Part shown: positions 1 through 12,780 of the stretch, one piece after another | Layout of the letters: each line of letters opens with the position of its first letter | Numbering within the stretch: the stretch's first letter is position 1 | DNA from: Diadema setosum | Taxonomy: Eukaryota; Echinodermata; Echinoidea; Diadematoida; Diadematidae | Length of the DNA: 64,000 nucleotides | Direction of reading: 5' to 3' | Assembly (NCBI GenBank): GCA_033980235.1 | Contig: CM067064.1 | Coordinates: 30,636,170 to 30,700,169 of the forward strand | Notes under the pieces: generated by a model | Database searches by the model: none | Told to the model about the DNA's origin: nothing | The model's input: only the letters and a program-made list of their open reading frames with translations | Made by a program: the position numbers and the translations under genes

Positions 1-207
1 CATTCTAATTCCAAACACATCCTTCTCTGAATGTAGGCGCATCCATATTGCTCTAAAGGCAATGTTTTGGTGAGACGTGGGATGTGGGTATAATGACAAA
101 TCCCAACGTCATTGCCTGCTTCATTAACTTTTTAATCTGTGATCTCTTGCCCACGCACTTTGGAAAACAAGAGGAATGCTGAAACACAAGCAGTAAAATA
201 AAGGTTA

Positions 208-409
208 CTGTACGAGCTGAAATTTTCGCATACAGATATTTTTGCGAATTGCTACTTGGAGGACATTTTCGTGTGTTGTTAATTTTGCGGTTCGGAGGGT
301 CTAACTAAACTTAGTTATTCGCACATTGTTATTTTCATGTGTTGTTATTTTCGCAGTTCAAAGTCGATTCGCGAAAATAAAACCTTTGCGAAAATTTCAG
401 CTCGTACAG
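208..409. mobile_element. TA-flanked MITE, mariner-type, 202 bp
   Basis: The ends are near-perfect inverted repeats beginning CTGTACGAGCTGAAATTTTC, each flanked by a TA dinucleotide (206-207 and 410-411). The interior has no reading frame and repeats the words TTTTCGC and TGTTGTTA. A TA target duplication with inverted ends is the signature of Tc1/mariner-type elements. The short length and lack of coding capacity make it a non-autonomous MITE. The family name is an inference. Confidence 0.85.
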
Positions 410-411
410 TA

Positions 412-2201
412 ATTGACATTCTTATCTGGTTGACTTTGTTATTGTCTTGGGCAACCTGTTTACCATACAGTACCTATGGTATTTAAATATGTTTCTTGCA
501 TGAGGTTTAATGAATGAATTTCATCGGAAAAAAAAACAAACACACCTGTGTCATTTGGTTCTATCAATTAAGTATAATGATGGAAGTTGTCATGTTGCCT
601 TTTTTTCATCGACAAAGGGATGCCGCAGAATGAGCTGAACATTTGGCCACTTGAAAACTCAACAACAACACAAACACACACAAAGACACACACAAACATA
701 TACAAATGCCACACCCAGATGAACTCTCATCGTCATGGAAACGCATCCGTCTGCTCCATCCTGCATTGAGAAATTGATGCCAGTGACAAAAAGTGGCTAC
801 CGAGATGAGAATACGGTACTGTTTAACACTGCTGGTGCATCCAGGTTCCGCCAAAGCTCGAGCTGTGCCCGTATGATTATGCATTTATACGCAGGGCACA
901 TCAAATTTCACCCATGTGGATATGCCCAGCGTGCATAATATTCATCCCTCTACTTCCTGGAGAAGGAGCGATTGTTCGCAGCATCCTGTTTCAGGGCCGG
1001 GACAAACTTACATCCTCCCTTGGAAAGGGAGGAGACCAGCAGTAAACCAATGAAAGGTTGAAGAAGGTTACAAATTTTGGGGGTGACTTTTTCCTGCATG
1101 AGTTATCTACTAAAAGACACTCCATGCCCTTGTATACTTTCGAAGGCAAGTACAGCCTACTGTTATACAATGCATTAGCTTCATCTTGTTGTGAATGATC
1201 AGTAAAAAATATATGTGTGTTCTTATTACTATTATCTTATTGTATTACTACATATGTACAAAATATTAGCTGAACACTACGAAGCATTGATGAAATGGGT
1301 TCCGTGATTTGTATATTTTCAATTACCAGTACTGCAAAATATGACACTAGATATTCTGATTATCAGATTTGATTGCCAGAGTTTGATCTCAGACCAGTTT
1401 CCAATGTCAGCCCCTCACTTTTTAATGAAGCATATGTCAATATGTCATTTTTCCCCAGCTATTTCCTGAGCTCAAACGCAATAACCTTTAACATTAAAAA
1501 CAACCTGCCAAACTGCAGGAGGGAAAAAAACAAAAGAAGGCAATTACAAAAACATGAGATTGAAAACACACATTTCGTGACGTGAAATCTGCACCTGCTC
1601 ATCGTCAGTTGATTAATGGCAACATGACGTGTGTGCGGAGCGCATCATCCGAAATGGAAGAGGCCAAACAAAGGCAAGCACGACGCTGTCAACATGCAAT
1701 AATCTTTATCCACAGTAGCATCCCATCAAAAGTATGGCAGCTCTCGTTTGGAGCTGCAACTGCAAGCAATTGATATTTCAGGGATCACGCATGCCAATAT
1801 TTACTTTTCACACATCGACAGCCACATACGATAGGGCCAAAGTTCTTACTTGTGTAAAGTTGAAGGGAATCTCCCAAAAAAATTCAAGTCCTTAAAGATC
1901 AGATTTGTTTCATCAATAAAACATCACTTTGAGGGGAAAAAAATCAATGACTTGGTAAGCTAAAAAGAACTGGAACTCCTACTTAATAGTCTAACTTTCC
2001 GTTATATCTGCATCTATGGAGCAAATGACTGACTAATATATTTTTCTGCCTCCATTTTTAACCCACAGAGAAGCCCTGCCTAGAAACATCACTAGGAATT
2101 TCTGTAGCTTAGTTGTCGTGGCAGAGTTAAAGGCAAAATGGAAGAATGATCTAGAATGTTAAAGAAATTGACAACTATAAAAACATTGCAGTTTGGTTTG
2201 T
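412..2201. other. No gene recognised; AT-rich unique DNA
   Basis: Short open frames here (for example 587-938) come from an ACACAA-rich tract near 660-700 or from chance, and none resembles a known protein or has clear splice sites. No repeat with defined ends was recognised. Confidence 0.6.
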
Positions 2202-2205
2202 TTAA

Positions 2206-2583
2206 AGGGATCGTATAGTTTTGGTTAAGACCTAATTTCAGGTTTCTAACATTTTTAGTGAGATAATGAGAAACCTCTTATGAAATAAAGAGCATGTAAT
2301 TCTATGAGGAATTTAACGTTTATTTGATGAAAATTGGTTTTGAAATGGCCGAGATATCCAAAAAAGAGCGGCTCTAATAAAATGTGGGACCCACACTTTA
2401 TTAGGATCGCTTTGTTTTACTTTGTTTTTGGATGTTTCAGTCATTCCAAACCCGATTTTCATCAAACAAACTTTGAATTCCTCTTAAAATGGTATGCTCT
2501 GTACTATATCATAAGTGTTTTCTTGGTATCTCACAAAAAGTCAAAAGCCCAATTCTCATCTCCACCAATACTGTACCATCCCT
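2206..2583. mobile_element. TTAA-flanked MITE, family A, copy 1
   Basis: It is flanked by TTAA on both sides (2202-2205 and 2584-2587). The element starts AGGGATCGTA and ends TACCATCCCT. Its two halves are long imperfect inverted repeats sharing words such as GATGAAAATTGGTTTTGAAA. It is the most diverged of three copies; the others are at 31950 and 33840. A TTAA duplication with AGGG ends fits Kolobok- or piggyBac-type non-autonomous elements. The 88-residue open frame at 2334-2600 is simply the right arm read through. Confidence 0.88.
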
Positions 2584-2587
2584 TTAA

Positions 2588-4118
2588 GAGCTCAAAGTAA
2601 TGATAATTAAACATACAAACAAAAAACTAACTAACTCAACATGCACTGTGTCTGCTGGAACAATTGATACAAAACGCTTCATTAAAAAATAGACTAAATC
2701 TTGCATATCTGTATGAACATATCACAATGCAGCCATTAAAGTCAACATAAAGACTGAACTGCCGCATGGTCGCTAATCAACAAACCCGAGTATTGCTACC
2801 TTTGCTCTGTCTAGACAAACACTACAAGACTCCCCTGCCCCAACAAGATACCACCTGCCCCCCCCCCCCCCCATCCTCCTCAGCCATGTTCCACCATAAA
2901 AGCAAAATATTTTCGCAGCATGAAATTTTCTCAAATTGGAGCCAATGGCCTCTTTCCCACAGCATGAAAGTTTCACAAATTGCCACTGGCAGTCAATGTA
3001 TTTTGTGTAGAAGAACTTTCACATGCATTTTAACTTCACAAATAATGATTGCCATCTCAATGGCATTGATTCATCGAACAGCGCATTAAATATATGTCAT
3101 ACAATTTGTTATAACATGCTATTGAAGCACTACTAATATTCCTATTATCAAGGCTGTCTGGATTGCAACAATTGTGATACAGATTAGTACAGGCATAATA
3201 TAGGCACATAATGCACACATACATGTATGAAGTTTGCTGTCATATCCCAGGTTGAGAGCTAGCAGCCTCGATTTAATATTCGCAGGGGACGGCTGTTTGG
3301 CATATTGGATTTCAGGAAAGTGGCTGGAACGCATTCAATCTCCGCATCCTTCCAACCAACCCATCACGCACAGAGGCTGTTCAGGGAAAGTGCAGGACTC
3401 AAGTTTCAGGAAGTTTTGCACACCCTCAAGTTATCCTAATAATTCTCTTCTTTTTTTCGGTATACTCCTTCTTTTTATTCTTTTTGACTGCGACTGCAGA
3501 GCAAGCGTGTCAAAATCCAGGCATATGAGCCTTTAGATTCTGCATGATAACATGCTTGATGCTCATACACATAACAGGCAAAGGACAAATTAACTTCAAA
3601 TGCAAAAAATAAATGAATTGACAAAAAAAAATCAAAAGGTTACGCACTCTTGTAATGCTTTACGTGACTTTTACGGTTTTTAATTCTCATTGCTCTCACT
3701 AATTTGTGATAGTCAAGATAAATTCAATTTGAATTACAATCTGGGATGTATAATTCTACTGAAAGTATTGGTTTGGGTGGGTATTTTTTTTCCTCTCATT
3801 TGAGCTGTTTTCAGAAGTCAACATATGAATTAAACATTGCTACTACCAAATAATTTCTATCAACATATTGTGGATGATTCTGCCCTACCTTGGCAATGAA
3901 AAAGAGGTAACAAATTTCGTAAATCTATGTTTTTGAGACTTTCTTTTTAGACAGCACCTTGCATATTTCATGATGATCTAGAGTCCTGAGCAGGAAACAC
4001 TGATTCCATTGAGAAATGTCTCAGTCACTGTGTTCAAATTAATTTAATTCAGATCAATCCATGTTTATGTAATTGACCTGTGAAAATTGTACACTGTAGA
4101 ATGACATAAATGTAATGC
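2588..4118. other. No gene recognised; poly-C tract
   Basis: This is AT-rich unique sequence with a C homopolymer of about 13 bases near 2860. Open frames up to 107 codons overlap this tract and show no family resemblance. Confidence 0.55.
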
Positions 4119-4411
4119 TTATAGATATACGTAACATAAAAGTCTGATTAGCTTACATTGCAAAAATATTGTTACAGTTACATCTAAATCATTCCAATGT
4201 AAGTAGTAGCTGAGCACTCCTCACATAAAATGTGATGCTTAATTAAGAGCTGATTAAAACACAATACCAACTATACCTTTTTATTGCTACTTTATAGATA
4301 GACGTAACATAAAAACCTGATTGGTTTACTCGCAAAAATATTGTTACAGTTTTGGGTAATATATCTAAATCATGCTATGTACAATATAAGTGGCAACTGA
4401 GCACTCCTCAT
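4119..4411. repeat. Tandemly duplicated segment, two diverged copies
   Basis: Copies at about 4119-4224 and 4293-4411 share, in order, ACGTAACATAAAA, GCAAAAATATTGTTACAGTT, ATCTAAATCAT and GAGCACTCCTCA. They are separated by about 70 bp of different sequence. No terminal inverted repeats or open frame were seen, so this is either a local duplication or two fragments of an unknown repeat. Confidence 0.7.
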
Positions 4412-5282
4412 TTTCAAGATACAGCGATTTTGCCAAAGAGTGTAGCACATTGAGTAAAAACCAGTACTTGTGAGCCCATTCAGTTGTGAAGATATTCATC
4501 AACTCTTCGGAGCATCTTTTGACACTATTAATAAAATCATTCTCTGTAGTCTTCCTCCACAGGCTTTATTTACAAACATCTGACATACATAATATTTCAA
4601 AGATTTCATCTCAAGCACTCTTTCCTGCCATCAAAAGTTTAGATAATAGAGGACACATGTTGCCATGGCAACATCTATGACGCACACACCGAGTTTGAAT
4701 TGATAATTCATCTTCAATGGACCACTGGACTATAAAAGGGAAATGGCAGACATCTTGTTCGGTGTCTTGCCACCGATGAAGGTCAGGGCTTAGATATTCA
4801 CAATCCTTTTAGATTGCAAAGGTCCTCTCTTGTCTTAACGTGTTCAGCAGGACAGCGGGACAGACTTTGCAATATGTATGGATATCAACAAGTGGTCGGG
4901 CAGTGGTTTCATGGAATGCTTTGCTCCTGATACTGAAGCGGCTCGTTGGTAGATGCTAAGGATTAGCAAGGGCCTCTTAGTCTCCAGTTACAGGACAAGG
5001 AGATCTTTTTTTTTTTCTGTACATCTTCAGCATACATCAAGACAGAAAGACAAAAAAAAAATCAGTAACAGAAGAAAATCCAATTTCATATTCTTGTCGA
5101 ATTTCAGAAAGGTACAAGTGTATCACCACTGGCTGACAAGAAAAACTACATTTTGTGTTATATGTCTTGTTCACTTCACTACTGGTAGCCTACACTTTCA
5201 AATGCACTGCTCAACACACTGCCATGTAATAAATCCAAGTTTCATACTATTACTAACACAGAAATGGGCACACATTCACACA
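4412..5282. other. No gene recognised
   Basis: This is unique AT-rich sequence. A palindrome TGTTGCCATGGCAACA sits at 4659-4674 and contains two opposed RFX/X-box-like half sites; it is described separately as a possible regulatory site. The long open frame that starts at 4953 is carried by the downstream CA repeat. Confidence 0.5.
4659..4674. promoter_or_regulatory. Perfect palindrome resembling an RFX X-box
   Basis: TGTTGCCATGGCAACA is a perfect 16-base palindrome. RFX factors bind paired GTTGCC / GGCAAC half sites separated by 0-3 bases, and here the two half sites are joined as GTTGCCATGGCAAC. This is a strong formal match to the RFX motif, but occurrence by chance in 64 kb cannot be excluded and no target gene is evident. 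Confidence 0.4.
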
Positions 5283-5283
5283 A

Positions 5284-5314
5284 CCACACACACACACACA
5301 CACTCACTCACACA

Positions 5315-5361
<47 letters not shown>
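5284..5361. repeat. (CA)n microsatellite
   Basis: CA dinucleotides with a few CTCA and TTCA interruptions in the left half, then a pure run of about 20 units. The Thr/His-rich reading frames across it are artefacts of the repeat. Confidence 0.97.
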
Positions 5362-5365
<4 letters not shown>

Positions 5366-5937
5366 TGTAGACACGGAGATAAGTATGAAACAAACACGAC
5401 ACAATCCCAAGGCAAAACAGCTTTGCTTTTCAGTGGAGGTGTCGGCAAACATGTTACCTGATCTGCAACTGATGTGAAATTACCAGGTAGAAAAAAAGAC
5501 TGCCCCTCAACAGTAGTTATTCTTATGTATTCAGACCCACAATGTCAATTATGGTGATATCATACAATTCATATCCTCACATCATAGACATCAATAGAGT
5601 GTTTCTTGAAATATTTCAAAATTTTCAGGTGATAATGAATTTGAATGGAGAAAAAGGATACAGCACCTATAGTATTTTTTATTTAGGATTTTACGGTATG
5701 TCGATGTACTGATACTGATTTTGCTGAAGAAGACTAAGCTTATAAAAGGGTCTGCATCTTAAGACTAGCAGCATTCTCTTCTCAGCCAACCCCTGGACAG
5801 AAATCTTCCAGATCTAGTTCATTACCATGGCAACACTGTGGTCAAGGTTCTTGGGACTCGTTCCTATTCATGGATGGATTGGGAGGGGTGGGGGTAGGAG
5901 GTAGGGGTAAAGTTAAAGGGGGAGCTTACAGTAGTAT

Positions 5938-6407
5938 ATGGAGAGATGGATGGATGGATGGATGGATAGATAGACAGATGGATGAAGATAAATGATTGGA
6001 CAGATGGATGGATGGAAGGATGGTAGGAGGGGTTGTCAGATGAATAGATGGATGGATGAATGAATGACTGACTTAATGGCTGGGTACATGTAAGTGGATG
6101 GATGGATAGACGGATGGATGGATGGATGGATTGATGGATGGATAGATGGATGGATAGATGGATGGATAGATGGATAGACGGATGGATGGATAGATGGATG
6201 GATAGATGGATGGATGGGTGAATATAGATGAATAAATAGATGGAGTGATGGAGAGAGGAATTGATAGATGGGTGGATAGATCCATGGATGGATGGATATG
6301 TGAATGGCTGGGTAAAAGGATAGGTAGATGGATGGATGATGTAGGGAGAGATAGAGGGATATGGATGGATGCGGGGAGAGACTGAGGGATAGATGGATGG
6401 ATGGATG
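5938..6407. repeat. (GGAT)n-derived satellite, about 470 bp
   Basis: Tetranucleotide GGAT/GATG units with GATAGAT and GAATGAAT variants fill almost the whole interval. Because the unit is four bases, all three frames on the minus strand read as Ser-Ile-His-Pro repeats and stay open for up to 190 codons. They are not genes. Confidence 0.95.
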
Positions 6408-6799
6408 CACAACTGGACAGAAGGAGAAGCTGTCATCCCTGAGAATGAGAAAATGGTAAAGTTCTCCTCAATGACCTCTGCATGCTATCTGATTGACATT
6501 CTAATTTGTGTAGGTCAAGTGTCAATGCTTAGTGGCTGCTGGCCAGGTGTATTGATTGTACAGGCCGAACTCGTCTACGAGGGAAATATTCTGTGAATAG
6601 CAGTAAAATCTCACATTCCCACGCTATGAATGAACAAAAACATATACAGATGTATCTCCCAGCATGAAGGCAGAACACCAGAGAGACTTCTATTCATAAA
6701 CTTCTTGAATGTAGAGCATATCTATTATAGACACCATGCGTGCTTTATTGGCAAGTAGGCTGACTGTCTTCATATTCTCTCTGCATTACATTGCCCCTG

Positions 6800-8284
<1,485 letters not shown>

Positions 8285-8315
8285 CTACTACTACTACTAC
8301 TACTACTACTACTAT

Positions 8316-8356
<41 letters not shown>

Positions 8357-8370
8357 TTACTATTTACTAC
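8285..8370. repeat. (CTA)n microsatellite, right half of a split array
   Basis: CTA units with a few ATT interruptions, continuing the array cut by the hAT-type element. The right half has more interruptions than the left, so the two halves have evolved apart since the split. Confidence 0.95.
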
Positions 8371-11280
8371 AGGCCATGGTCGGTTCAAATTTCTCATCAA
8401 GCCACTAGGCAGATGGCTGCAGTCAGTGGAAGATAGATGAGGTACGGTAGGTGTAGGGTACAGCTGAGACACACGCGATCCATACAGATTAGTTTTTAGG
8501 CCTCGTAGAAATAACGCTGCTCATGTTTCATTGACTGGGATACCATCAGACGAGCCACACAGCTCATCAACTGTTAGCATTGATGCACCATCATGCGTAA
8601 CTTCCTAGTCTTCATTGTGCAGACTTTTTGCCTGTTTTCATACCATATTACACTCTTTTGTATATCATCAAAATCAGTAGTCCCTTTACGATTAACAGCA
8701 TGCACCATTTTAAGTTCCTTAGCTCTTGCAGTCTATTTGAACTTAATGGCCTGTCACCAGGAAAATTTGCGTCCAACATTTCTAAGAGAGAAATAGACCA
8801 AGAAATTTTTAAAAAGGAATAAAAACTTTAACCAGGCCTTCGCATATCATGTAAGGATATTGAAACTAGACATTGCAATATCTAGCTCCATTCTCAAGAT
8901 AATATCTGCATGTTTCACACAGCATCTGTTAAACCGATCCCCAAAAGATTTGGGAGCTGGATTGGTGTGAATCTGTGCAGGTCTGATAGCAAATGCAGAC
9001 CCCAAAATAGCTAACATTCAAGAATGAGCTCACCAGACCCTCATAATCCCCCGTCAGAGTTTAGGATCGCATCTAATTACAGTAACACAAGTCATTCAAG
9101 ATCTCTCATGTCGTGGGATACAAAAGATATCTAATGCAGATAAGATGGGATGTCTTCTGATCTATAGAAATCTACTTCCATGCATACATGTAGATGAGAT
9201 GAACGCAGTAGGATATATCAATCTAATAACATCAGCACAACACACAAACAAGTAAAGAATGTCAAAACTCAGAAAATTAAACGATATCCTGTGCTGCAAA
9301 TGATTCAAAATCTTGTCTATCATACCACTGTTTCGGATCCTTTTCTCCCTAAGTCAAAACCACTTCATTTGACAAATATATAATGATGACAGCATTGTGG
9401 ATATTTTTATGCTATTAATTACACTTTCTTTTTCATTGATACAAATTGAAGGTGTAGCTGAAATTTCTTGTTTCCCCACTTTCTGCATTAATCCAGTAAG
9501 AGGTTTAGAAGCCAAAGACTAATCTGTGAAATTTGCGGTGCTATTATGTGATGGAGACTACTGTTACTCAACCATGACCGATACTCCACATCTCTTCTTC
9601 TTCGTCAGCGCTACCCGCAACTACCTGTATCTCGTTAATAAGGGGCATTAATTCATTAACGGCACCTAACACTTGATCATCCGCTGAGTCATACTCCTGA
9701 CTGAACAATGGAATATCGCGTGGCGCGATGCCCAATGACCACTTGGGAGCTATTCCAGTTAATTACGGAAGAAGCGAATACAGGGATACCTCCTCACTCC
9801 AAATCGCTATGTCATAAAAAATTTGACACTGGAAAAAACCTCACAGCAGATTGCATGCTTTCTATTAGAAAATGCATACATCCCAGCACACTCCAATGAA
9901 ACATATGGCATAGATATTAGAACTGTTCAAAATAAAACAGTGCTGTACGTTGATGGAGTCTTGGCATGCCAGTTTGACATCTCCTTTGAGTTTATAATGA
10001 TGACAACATTGAGAAACAGTGAGTTGAGCACTCTGATATGAAAGCAAACAAGTTGTTCTATTCAATGAATATCATTTCCATATTGGGCAGGTTCTATGAC
10101 GAGCTGCCAAAAAAAAGCAACAATGCAAAGTATGTGGCAATGAAAAGAAAAGAAAACAAACACTTAGCTATCAAAATTCATCCTGTTGGGCTGCTCAGAA
10201 TAATAAGGTTTGCCCCCTTATATGCCCTCATGGTGCTACCTTACACTGTATCTGTAGGAGAAATGAGGGATGATGTCTATATTTCCTTAGTCCCATTACA
10301 CTGAATATCATGAGGGGTCATAGGCACACCTGTCCTGCAATTAATATCATGTCCAAGGATTACCAAACAAGGGCCCCAAATCTAGGAGATTGTGAACTGG
10401 AAAAATTCCAATAGGCACTTCTGTTAAGTCTTGTGATCCAAAATACCTCAACTGTCATTGACTATTCAAAAACCCCAGAACAGGTGTATGTGGATGTGTA
10501 CTGTAGGCGTATATTTCAAAACTTTGTGGTGTTCTGTACACATTATGCTTTTTTAATACCATGTAAATTTTTTAACAAACTAACTTGGGGAGGGGGAGAT
10601 TTCCTCTAAGAAATACACTATATATGACAATATTGCAGCAACATGTGAAAAAAAAAGAACACACACAAGACTTTAGTGTGCACCACAATGTAGTGACACA
10701 GTCCAGAGTCCATGTACAATAGTTTGCAATACTGCACACATGCACAACATTGTGTGAGTGATGATTATAAGCACCCAATTGAACTGGTCTATAAAAACGG
10801 GGTCTCTAAATTGGCGATGTGTCATCCACACACACTTACCAAGATAAAGTACTGAGTCACAATATATGACAAGGGGAAGAAATTGGTAGGGAAATAAAGT
10901 GTTAACTTTTTTTGCTTGAAGGAATACACATTGTAGTCTCAATTCAGCCCCTTTCATACTATTACAGATTTTGGTGGTATACAAGGTTTACTCTATTTTG
11001 TACACTACTGACTCAAAGCAAGTACTGATGACATTAAAACAAAAATAACATATGTACACTTAGAAGAAATTGGCAGTAAAAATTTCCATTCTGCAAATTT
11101 CATGGAAATTTCTCTTATTCTTGCAAATCACTAAAAATGCACATTCTTTGGCATTCAAAAATGTTCTGACGAAGCCTCGGATTTCAAGTGTCAGACGACA
11201 GTTTCCCCTTGCTTCTCTCCCGGGGCAAATATTTAGGTGGAAGCCGACATTTTGCCTGACGAATGATGTATTGGCTTGAG
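8371..11280. other. No gene recognised
   Basis: Unique AT-rich sequence. Open frames up to 103 codons (10673-10984, minus) have no recognisable domain, no coding bias and no convincing splice sites. Nothing else was recognised. Confidence 0.5.
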
Positions 11281-11351
11281 AGAAGGGGTGGGGGGTAGGG
11301 AGAGGAGGTGGTAAGAGTAGGGGGAGGGGGGGGGGGGGGGGGGGGGAGAGA
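11281..11351. repeat. G-rich tract with a G homopolymer
   Basis: AGGGG/GGTGGG-rich sequence ends in a run of 21 G (11326-11346). Such DNA can form G-quadruplexes. The proline-rich minus-strand open frames across it come from the tract. Confidence 0.9.
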
Positions 11352-12594
11352 CAGCCCTAATTGGCCCACTACAGTATATGTCTATCAGCAACTCTAACAC
11401 CCTGTTCGCAGTACAGGAAAATGAGGCTGGGGAATTGCAAATGGAGGGTATTACACACATACCAATAGATAAAAATATGGTTTACAATCTTGGCTTAGTA
11501 ACATCATGCAGACTTTGATCTACATCTATATTTAGCAGATTTGTGTTGTCTGGAAGTGGGGGGGGGGGGATTAAACGGGGGGCCTACAAGTTGAATGTAT
11601 GAGTGAATGCATACACTTTTTAATGATGTGATAGATTCTCCCCACATTTTGGAGAATTTCGGATTTGGCCAAAATGTAGTCATTAGCTAAAGACTAAAAG
11701 AAAGTAGTACAAGTGTAAGATGATGTACAACTCCCCTTATGGAGTTACTGCTATATGATTCTGGACTCATAACTCTTTACATGCAGCATATACATCAATC
11801 ACCAATGCAATAGTGATTGAATGCAAATCTAATTTACAAATGAGTCAAATGCATCCTCAAATTTACTAAAAAGTCGACATTCTGGTCAAAGATTTGTTTT
11901 CTTTGATTCTTAGTAGATCATAGCCAATTTGGAGTGGTCAATTGCTCGTAACAATGGGTAAGGCCACAACAAAGAGCGTATAGAATCCCTGGCTTCTGGG
12001 TCTTGCTTGCTCTATTGGATCTGGACCGGCCTCTTGGGACCTCCCGATGCTTTTTACTTGTCATATAATATACATTATAAATAGGCCTAGTTTGATAGAG
12101 ACATCGTCAAAGAGTGGAGCAACACAAGTGAGGGCACCATGTAAATGCACATTGAATACCACATTTGTGTTTACAGCAGATTGGTGCATAAAAGGATATT
12201 ACCGGTAGCTATGCACGAAGCAGACCTTGATCTAATTAGCTGCGAGAAATCTATTGATCTTATCACTTCTCATACACACACGTGGGGAAATGCCCACCAT
12301 TGTTCTTGCCATATTCCAGGAACTCCGCCAGAATATGTGGGCTATTAAAACATACCATACACGTGCAAAATGAAAATATTGTTGATCCCTATTGTGTATT
12401 GTATTGTTACGTACAGAAATACATGTAACATCCCCCCAATATTCACTTCCTCTTCTCAAACGTTCATATGCAGATGTAAACATGTAATATATGCTATCAA
12501 TACATCCCTGTATGCACTAATCATACTAATGCCTGGACTTTAATAAAGACTTGTTATTGAGATTAAAAAATAAAAAATAAAAAATTCTATAACG
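11352..12594. other. No gene recognised
   Basis: Unique sequence with a short G run near 11560 and an AAAAAATA-rich stretch at 12560-12585. No gene-like signal was seen. Confidence 0.5.
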
Positions 12595-12780
12595 CTACAG
12601 TCCAACCTCCCTTTATCCGGATCTCTCTCTATTATTCGGATGTGATCTCAACATGGTTTTTTTTTTTTTTTTGGGGGGGGGGGAAAGGGGGAATTTCAAA
12701 TGAATTATATATTATTCCCAACATAATTAACATACATTCACATCTAAATTTCATCTAATTAACATGAATTCAGACATACA
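12595..12780. mobile_element. Truncated pogo-like MITE copy
   Basis: The left end TACAGTCCAACCTCC, then TTTATCCGGATCTCTCT and the interior words AACATACATT and TTCAGACAT, match the complete element at 34833-35254 in the same order. The right half is absent, and a poly-T/poly-G run (about 12659-12682) interrupts the copy. It is an old, 3'-truncated relative. Confidence 0.75.

Noticed and set aside
4953..5477. 174-codon plus-strand frame
   Set aside because: Long only because it reads through the CA array; no domain, no coding bias, and no conserved motif.
5864..6436. 190-codon Ser/His/Pro-rich frame and its companions on the minus strand
   Set aside because: Product of the GGAT satellite; every frame is open for the same reason.
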